From: Podospora pseudocomata
Taxonomy: Eukaryota > Ascomycota > Sordariomycetes > Sordariales > Podosporaceae
DNA: 64,000 nucleotides
Direction of reading: 5' to 3'
NCBI RefSeq assembly: GCF_035222375.1
Contig: NC_085890.1
Coordinates: forward strand, 2,542,001 to 2,606,000
Shown: positions 57,084 to 64,000 of the stretch, in pieces
Layout of the letters: every line of letters begins with the position of its first letter
How positions within the stretch are numbered: position 1 is the first letter of the stretch
Position numbers and translations under genes: made by a program
The notes under the pieces: generated by a model
What the model saw: the letters and a program-made list of their open reading frames with translations, nothing else
What the model was told of the DNA's origin: nothing
Database searches by the model: none

Positions 57084-57545
57084 TAGGGATCAATCACATC
57101 ATGCTAGGTATTAAGGGCTCTAGACTTAGGACTTTTATGGCTACATCCCTAGTATGGAAGGGAATTAACCATCTTGCCATACATCTTTTTGCATTTGATC
57201 TCGACTTCAACCCGATTGGATCGCAACTTACACCCGACTCGATTTGAGCTCCCTCTCGCACCCATCTCAACTCGCAGCCAACTTACCTTCGACCTCAGCT
57301 TACTGTCGGCTTTACCCAGCTTAAAGCCGGTCATTTCTAGTGGTTCATGTACCTACATTTGGGTTATATCACTGCTGAGAAACCGCAAACGCCCGCACGC
57401 CCGAGCTGCTGTCAGCCGCCTCAATAGGAAACGTCCCTCCTAGCCGCCCAACTTTCCAGAGGCATTGGCATCAGAAAAACAAATATCGGGGCGCTAGCAG
57501 ATCACCATAGCTCGCGGGTACACGTCTTTACAATAAACATACTGC

Positions 57546-57555
57546 GGCTTTAGCC
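57546..57555 (-). promoter_or_regulatory. Palindromic Xyr1/XlnR-type site
   Basis: GGCTTTAGCC; the minus strand reads GGCTAAAGCC and so contains GGCTAAA, the binding site of the xylanase activators XlnR/Xyr1. It lies 224 bp before the GH11 start codon. A second GGCTAG on the minus strand lies near 57440. Confidence 0.45.
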
Positions 57556-57565
57556 GCGAGGATAA

Positions 57566-58540
<975 letters not shown>

Positions 58541-59768
58541 GGTGGGAGATGATGTGAAGGTGGGAAAACGGGGATCGTGGAAAAAGGGGTGGGTTTTATG
58601 TAGCTAGTTCTGAGATGGTACATATTTTGCGAGAAAAATGTCACAAGCATGCTTTCTGTGATGCATATTGTTGGCGGTTCGGCGATGAGGTAATGTGCAA
58701 GTTCACTGTCTAGAGTAAGGTACCTTACCTCGAGTCGCCTGCATCACACAAAAGAGAGGTGGGAAGGTGTCCCAGTTGGCGGATGGTAAAATTAAGACTT
58801 TCATTAAAGACACAATCGTATGGTGCAGGAGATTCATGCAATCTCTATACACGGCGGTCTATCCTAATCTTCAAAGACCGTCAATTCTGTATCTCTAGCT
58901 CTTTTCTCACCTTTTAGATCTCACATCTCTGTTGTCACGGCACTGGCCTGACACTAGCCTGGCACTGGCAGACTGGAGGATAAGTGTGGTAAAGGCCCTG
59001 CAGGCAAACAGTGGTTGTGATATTTTTCCTCTTTTCTTCTTCACCTTAGTATTTCAATCAATTGGTTGGTATAACTGTTGCCTTGTCTCAGACTTTACCA
59101 CCCAGGCTGTGACATCTGTGTTTTTCCCGGTCAAGGGAAATGTATTGCCGCTTTTGCACTTAGGTGGGGTGTGTAGTTAGGAGCAGCACTGCCTCTTCCA
59201 CCCTACCCTCCTGCCCATTTTAGCCTGGAAAAATGTGTTTGATTTCGAAATGTCCAAATTAACCAGCTTAAGTTCGAATACCGAATTTAAAAATCAAGGT
59301 AAAGGCCTAGTTGCATCGTGCGATAAACTAACATACTGCTTGTCTTGACTACAGTTTCGTTCCATATTTACATACCTACCTAAGCTCCTTTATCGCATTC
59401 AATCAACAAATTAGCAGTTATGGCGTCATACCTCCCTAGTTCCCTTGGCATTAGCTGCCGCTCTCACAGGCTTAGTTACTGTAGTCAAATCATCTTGGGA
59501 GCTGTCTCGTATGATAAAGAAGAAATATGAGCAGCGTGTACTGAAGAACCATGCCAATGAAATTAACACCAGGCTGTAAGTAAGACTTTGTGTCACGCGG
59601 CAAACAAGCAATTAGCCGCATCACGGCCTAACCGCTATCTACCTGTACAATTAATGGTTGGAATTGAGGCGGATAATGAAATGCCTCGCGGCTGCTAAAG
59701 GAAATCAGATCAAATAAAGTTTGTTGTGGCGCTTGGAACTACGTCAAGCCAACTAGCCCGATCTCGAG
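58541..59768. other. Intergenic, AT-richer region
   Basis: No supported gene. The composition becomes more AT-rich towards 59.3 kb, fitting repeat-flanked accessory sequence. Confidence 0.45.
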
Positions 59769-59990
59769 TTGTTCGAGTGGGCCAAATGACCTCTCTACCA
59801 AGTGTTCTAGAGCCACCTGTCTTCATGACGAAACAGGGTACTCGAATTGATAAAAGAGGCGGGATCCAGAAGGATCTAGAGTATTGTAACGGGCTATAAA
59901 TTAATGGGGACCCCCAGACCCCTCCTGTGTCACGCTATGATAGAAAAAAAAGAGAGAGAAAAAGAATGAGAGATCAGCTCAGCTTTCTGT
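59769..59990 (+). repeat. Dispersed repeat, copy 1
   Basis: About 220 bp aligned with copy 2 at 60073-60296, including a TATA-like GGGCTATAAATTAATGG and the end GAGAGATCAGCT. Differences are mostly C/T and G/A. It may be part of an old LTR or of a duplicated promoter. No coding content. Confidence 0.6.
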
Positions 59991-60072
59991 CTTGAACTTC
60001 ATAGTTAGGACGCGCCCTGAAGAACACGATTCCAATGTTCAAACTTTCTCCACACGAGCCATTCTACTCCCT

Positions 60073-60296
60073 GTTGTTTGAGTGGGTCATAACTATATGA
60101 CGTCGCTACAAAGCATTCTGGAGCCACCTCTCTTCAGGACGAAACAGAGTACTCGAACTGATGAAAGAGGCGGGATTTAGAAGGATCTAGAGTATCATGA
60201 CGGGCTATAAATTAATGGAGACCCCCAGACCCCTCCTGCGACACGCTATGATAGAAAAATAGAGAGAGAGATTGAATGAGAGATCAGCTAAGCTGT
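60073..60296 (+). repeat. Dispersed repeat, copy 2
   Basis: Second copy, about 85 percent alike by eye, ending 24 bp before the stop codon of the TPR gene. The same TATA-like core and AGAGAGATCAGCT end are present. Confidence 0.6.
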
Positions 60297-60334
60297 GTGC
60301 GGCTAGGTTGCAAGCCCAGTCATCTGATCTCCGA

Positions 60335-61280
60335 CACCTTCTCCCTTAGCTGCAGCACCTGCCGATGCATCTGCTCGGCCTCCTCATACTTCCCCTGGCT
60401 ACCAAGCACAACCGCAAGGTTGCTCATGCTGGTGAGCGTGGAGGGATGCTCTTTGCCCAACACCTTCTCCCTTAGCTGCAGCGCCTGCCGATGTATCTGC
60501 TCGGCCTCCTCATACTTCCCCTGGCTACCAAGCACACTCGCAAGGTTGTTCATGCTGGTGAGCGTGTGGGGATGCTCCTTGCCCAACACCTTCTCCCATA
60601 GCTGCAGCGCCTGCCGATGTATCTGCTCGGCGCCCTCATACTTCCCCTGGCTACCAAGCACACTCGCAAGGTTGTTCATGCTACGAAGCGTGGAGGGATG
60701 CTCCTTGCCCAACACCTCCTCCCGTAGCTGCAGCGCCTGCCGATGTATCTGCTCGGCGCCCTCATACTTCCCCTGGCTACGAAGCACACCCGCAAGGTTG
60801 CTCATGCTGGTGAGCGTGTCGGGATGCTCCTTGCCCAACACCTTCTCCCATAGCTGCAGCGCCTGCCGATGTATCTGCTCGGCCTCCTCATACTTCCCCT
60901 GGCTATCAAGCACACTCGCAAGGTTGTTCATGCTACCAAGCGTGGAGGGATGATCCTTACCCAACACCTTCTCCCATAGCTGCAGCGCCTGCCGACCTAT
61001 CTGCTTGGCCTCCTCATACTTCCCCTGGCTACGAAGCACACCCGCAAGGTTGCTCATGCTGGTGAGCGTGTCGGGATGCTCCTTGCCCAACACCTTCTCC
61101 CATAGCTGCAGCGCCTGCCGATGTATCTGCTCGGCCTCCTCATACTTCCCCTGGCTATGAAGCACACCGGCAAGGTTATTCATGCTGGTGAGCGTGGAGG
61201 GATGCTCCTTGCCCAACACCTTCTCAGATAGCTGCAGCGCCTGCCGATGCATCTGCTCGGCCTCCTTATACTTCCCTAAA
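60335..61280 (-). repeat. Tandem 126 bp TPR units
   Basis: Seven complete 42-residue units and a partial eighth, of the form SMxNLAxVLxSQGKYEEAEQ, IHRQALQLxEKVLGKEHPxTL. They are nearly identical at DNA level and vary mainly at a few fixed surface positions (the residue after VL, after QL, and after HP). Confidence 0.85.
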
Positions 61281-62037
61281 TTGCGAAAGCTCTCACCCAC
61301 TTTGGAAAGAAGACCTGTTGTCGCTTCCTCGTCATCTGTTCTCTTCAGTAGTTGAAGAGCATGTTGTGTATGAGGAAGATACCTTATCCACTCTTCTCGG
61401 TTTTCGTGTTTGGGCCAAGGAAATATATCGTTAAGCCGTTCTAACACTTTGGCCGTCCATTCCTGTCGCTCTCCCTTTCCATCTAACCAGCTCAGCATTG
61501 ATATCTGAACTAGCCGATGGATATCGTAGCTATCCGACTCATTCTGTTGGGAGATAAATGCATACGCCTTCAGGGTCCCGATTGCTTCAACAGTCTCTAG
61601 CGTCCCCGCCGGCGGCAACAGGGAGTGCGGAATATCCTTCCCGGCTAAAAAGCACAGAAATCTAAGGTAGTCAGCCGCCAGCGCGTCGTGATCTGAGATT
61701 TGCTGGAACGAAATCAGCCAAGTTGTGGCGACAGCATTTTGAATGTTCTTATATCGGTGTCGGTCGTCAAAGTGACTACTCAACAACTTAACCATATCCT
61801 CATCACTGGACTTGCATAGCTTGAGGTACCGCGCAGTCGAGATCTGCTCCTTGGCCATATAAGCAGACGCTTGCCGTATTGCCAGAGGGAGGTTAGTAAG
61901 AAACTCCAGCAACGCATTGTTGCTTCCTGTGTCGCTCATCTGAGAACTTTTTAGGTTTTTCCCTAATAGCTTAAGGGCCTCGTCGTGGCTCATTTCTTCA
62001 ACTGCGATAATGTGATTTTCAGACTCGACCAGCCTTA

Positions 62038-62090
62038 ACGTATATTATAAGCGAGTCGTACATATAAGCGAGTCGTACAGTCTCCACCAC
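62038..62090 (+). repeat. Left terminal inverted repeat
   Basis: 53 bp, containing two copies of ATAAGCGAGTCGTAC separated by two bases; these are likely transposase binding sites. Confidence 0.9.
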
Positions 62091-62136
62091 GACGCGCCCT
62101 CCTTACACCTAACATCAATTTTTTCCACAACCCAAT

Positions 62137-63085
62137 ATGCCTCCTACTTCAAAGGAAGCCAGGATACTCTTAGCCCTTGAGGCTCTTCGAATCAATGAAA
62201 AATTAAGCCTCCGAGCTGCAGCTAAGCTCTACAACGTACCAGCTATGACTCTCTCTAACCGACGCGCCGGCCGGCCTGCACGACGCGATATAACACCCAA
62301 TTCGAAAAAGCTGACTCAATCGGAAGAGGAAGCTATTGTCCTATATATTATTGAGCTATGTACGCGAGCTTTTCCACCAAGATTGCGTAGTGTGAAGAAG
62401 ATATGGCCAACAAACTGCTACGCGTACGCGACGCGCCCCTGTTGGCAAGCTCTGGGCACATAACTTCGTCAAACGCCAGCCACAGCTCCGTACGCGTTTT
62501 AAGCGTAGATACGACTACCAGAGGGCTAAGTGGGAGGATCCAAAGGTCATTGCCGAGTGGTTTGCGCTCGTACGGAACACTAAGGCTAAGTACGGTATTG
62601 TAGATGACGATATCTACAACTTCGACGAGACTGGGTTTATGATGGGTATTATCTTCGCGGGCATGGTAGTTACGACCTCGGACGGCCTTAGTAAGGCGAA
62701 ACTAGCCCAGCCTGGTAACCGCGAATGGGCAACGGTAATCCAGGGAGTTAATGCCCTCGGTTGGGCCATTCCTCCTTTTATCATCTTGGCCGCGCAGTAC
62801 CACCTTGCCAACGAGGCACTAAGCAAGCGCAGGAGAGCCAAAAACACGTGTGCGGCTTGGAGGATCACTTACTGTGCAGGATGCACACGATCTACTAGAC
62901 CAGAAGGCCGTGGGTGGGGAGGCAGTGGAAGAAACGCAGCCGGATGGTAGTGGTGTAGGGGTGCTCGTACAAAGGTTCAATGCTGTGTTGTATGCGGCAA
63001 GCCTGGCCATAATGCACGTACTTGCCAGGAGGCTGTAGAATCGTCTGATTCGGCTGTTTCTGATGTAATTATAGTTGATTTATAG
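62137..63085 (+). pseudogene. Transposase relic (HTH-psq, CENP-B HTH, partial DDE, zinc knuckle)
   Basis: The ATG at 62137 opens an HTH-psq domain (EARILLALEALRINEKLSLR, AAAKLYNVPAMTLSNR) and the start of a CENP-B-type HTH (LTQSEEEAIVLYIIELC). The frame then shifts at least twice, near 62395 and 62440. A later frame has LWAHNFVKRQPQLRTRF, then IYNFDETGFMMG (first catalytic Asp) and GNREWATVIQGVNALGW. The second and third catalytic Asp regions are missing after AAQYHL, where sequence jumps to NEALSKRRRAK. A C-terminal CCVVCGKPGHNARTC zinc knuckle, common in fungal pogo transposases, survives near 62985-63030. It cannot encode an active enzyme. Confidence 0.8.
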
Positions 63086-63121
63086 TGCTGTTATGTTGCA
63101 ATTGAGGATAATTGTTGTAGG

Positions 63122-63174
63122 GTGGTGGAGACTGTACGACTCGCTTATATGTACGACTCGCTTATAATATACGT
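63122..63174 (-). repeat. Right terminal inverted repeat
   Basis: Exact reverse complement of the left repeat over 53 bp. Confidence 0.9.
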
Positions 63175-63902
63175 TAATCCAAGTTTGTGGTTTCGGGTTG
63201 TGAAAAGAATAGATCCTTTCCGGCTGAATGGAAGATAGTCGGCAAGGGCGGTATCCCCAAAAAGTAGCTTTTCATCGTCGGCGTTATCGATAATCAAAAG
63301 CCAGTTACCCATACTCTCGCGGCCCAATGCGGACTTAATAAGTGCCTTGACATCTGCTTTTTCTTCGTCGATTCCCGGTACCTTGAGCTGCTGGCCGATA
63401 GCGCGGTATGCATTCTCGAAAGCGGTGGCATCCACAGCGGGAACCCAAAAGACCGAGCATTCCGGCTGCACGTCGCGAATGCGATAAGCGGTCTCCAGCG
63501 CGATCTGCGTCTTTCCAACCCCCCCCAGACCTTCGATGGCGGTCCGTTGGCAGTCATCTTCGTCTCCACTAGGAAGAACCCTCTTAAAAAGATCTTCGAG
63601 AATTGATTCACGCCCGACGAATTCCTTATTACGTCCGAACCGGACGATCCAGTGTCCCTTCACGGTAGCTTCACTATGTTAGTACTATTCTGGCCGTATC
63701 AGCCCACCCAGGAGATGATCAGCTTACAGTTCTCCCGCCGTTTCAAAACATCCGATGCGTTTCCCGCGAATTGCTGGACCGCATCTTTAACTAGTTTGAA
63801 GTTGGGGCATTCTGGACCCTTAAATTTATTCATCCCTGAATGGGTCGCATCCAGGCCTCGGCGAGGGAAACCATGCAGGCAGGCCGAAGACTCCGTCACA
63901 AG

Positions 63903-64000
63903 CTATCAAAGTCAGTTAAATATCACGAACGGGGGTAAATAACGTACAATTTTACGGGTAATACCTATTGATAGGCGATTCGCCCACTCCGACAGTAGAA
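63903..64000. other. Window edge, likely further 5' intron and exon of the NLR gene
   Basis: The minus strand has an acceptor (TTAACTGAC...GATAG) just before 63902 and a possible donor near 63960 (AATAG|GTATTA). The exon beyond it did not join in an open frame, so the 5' structure is unresolved. Confidence 0.4.

Larger units (their letters stand above)
62038..63174 (+). mobile_element. pogo/Fot1-like DNA transposon, internally deleted, 1137 bp
   Basis: Perfect 53 bp terminal inverted repeats (62038-62090 and 63122-63174) flanked by a TA duplication (62036-62037, 63175-63176). TA targeting, the transposase N-terminal HTH pair and the NFDETGF catalytic motif place it in the Tc1/mariner superfamily, pogo/Fot1 branch. 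Its transposase is broken, and full-length relatives are usually near 1.8-2 kb. It is therefore probably mobilised in trans. It interrupts the NB-ARC coding region. Confidence 0.9.
60320..63902 (-). pseudogene. NB-ARC-TPR NOD-like receptor, disrupted by a transposon
   Basis: Minus strand; the 5' part lies beyond or near the window end. An exon at 63902-63728 encodes LVTESSACLHGF and THSGMNKF, the end of the N-terminal effector region usual before NB-ARC in fungal receptors. A 59 bp intron (63727-63669, TACTAAC branch) precedes the NB-ARC exon: FVGRES, P-loop [15 protein letters not shown], Walker [11 protein letters not shown] and [13 protein letters not shown]. There a 1137 bp DNA transposon is inserted. 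On its other side the same frame continues RLVESENHIIAVEEMSHDEA, LTNLPLAIRQASAYM (GLPL-like), IHRLVQISMLSWL, and seven full plus one partial TPR units. The protein would be a cytosolic immune or incompatibility sensor. The last TPR unit is cut short at KVSEIR. The effector type at the N-terminus is not visible. Confidence 0.75.

Noticed and set aside
60276-60953. 225-codon Cys/Ser-rich repetitive plus fr.
   Set aside because: It is the complement of the tandem TPR units; its repeats merely mirror them.
60335-61280. CRISPR-like regular repeat spacing
   Set aside because: The 126 bp periodicity encodes TPR units; there are no short repeat-spacer units, and the genome is fungal.

Overview
The window is nuclear DNA of a filamentous ascomycete, most likely a sordariomycete (Sordariales-like). 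Genes are split by 50-72 bp introns with GTRNGT-type donors and CTAAC/CTGAC branch sites. The families are typically pezizomycotinan: a giant DUF6606/DUF3638/DUF3645 protein, DUF3433, GH11 xylanase, an OCH1-type GT32, fungal NB-ARC-TPR and ankyrin proteins. Mobile DNA and many decayed accessory genes lie between intact core genes.

Layout. 1-2.9 kb: gene-poor. 2.9-5.8 kb: a 931-residue C2H2 zinc-finger protein (one intron). 7.2-17.2 kb (minus): a six-exon gene for a ~3260-residue DUF6606-DUF3638-DUF3645 protein, facing a small C2H2 regulator at 18.0 kb. 19.4-20.0 kb (minus): a secreted CAP/PR-1 protein. 20.3-20.8 kb: a 481 bp non-coding miniature LTR element with identical 128 bp ends and a 5 bp target duplication. 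21-29 kb: decayed genes (a protein kinase, an ankyrin protein, an internally deleted methyltransferase). 30-32.5 kb: a small conserved protein, a Kex2-repeat pheromone-like precursor with one in-frame amber codon, and a small secreted protein. 33.9-38.5 kb: an OCH1-type mannosyltransferase diverging from an acyltransferase-3 membrane protein. 41.4-47.4 kb: an Old Yellow Enzyme, an intron-bearing tRNA-Ile, an MFS pseudogene and a four-exon P450. 48-52 kb: an NLR tail relic, a small membrane protein and a further relic. 52.6-58.5 kb: a DUF3433 membrane protein, an orphan protein and a GH11 xylanase with a Xyr1/XlnR-type palindrome upstream. 60.3-63.9 kb (minus): an NB-ARC-TPR receptor with nearly identical TPR units, split by a 1137 bp pogo/Fot1-like DNA transposon with perfect 53 bp inverted repeats.

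Most notable. (1) The pheromone-like gene is open in one frame except for a TAG exactly where the repeats have the Trp codon TGG, and the adjacent Kex2 Arg reads CAT. Both are changes that fungal A-to-I mRNA editing would reverse. The decayed kinase nearby has a tandem TAGTAG in its C-terminal tail, as described for the edited kinases PUK1 and stk-21. (2) The miniature LTR element has its predicted transcript start complementary to the sequence just inside its 5' LTR, consistent with Tf1-type self-priming. (3) A young transposon sits inside the NB-ARC domain of an NLR whose TPR units look recently homogenised. (4) Helicase-like GEGKT, DEAH and RxRxxG motifs occur in order in the giant DUF3638 protein.

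All exon joins were inferred by eye from frame, splice sites and family motifs. No database search or transcript evidence was available.
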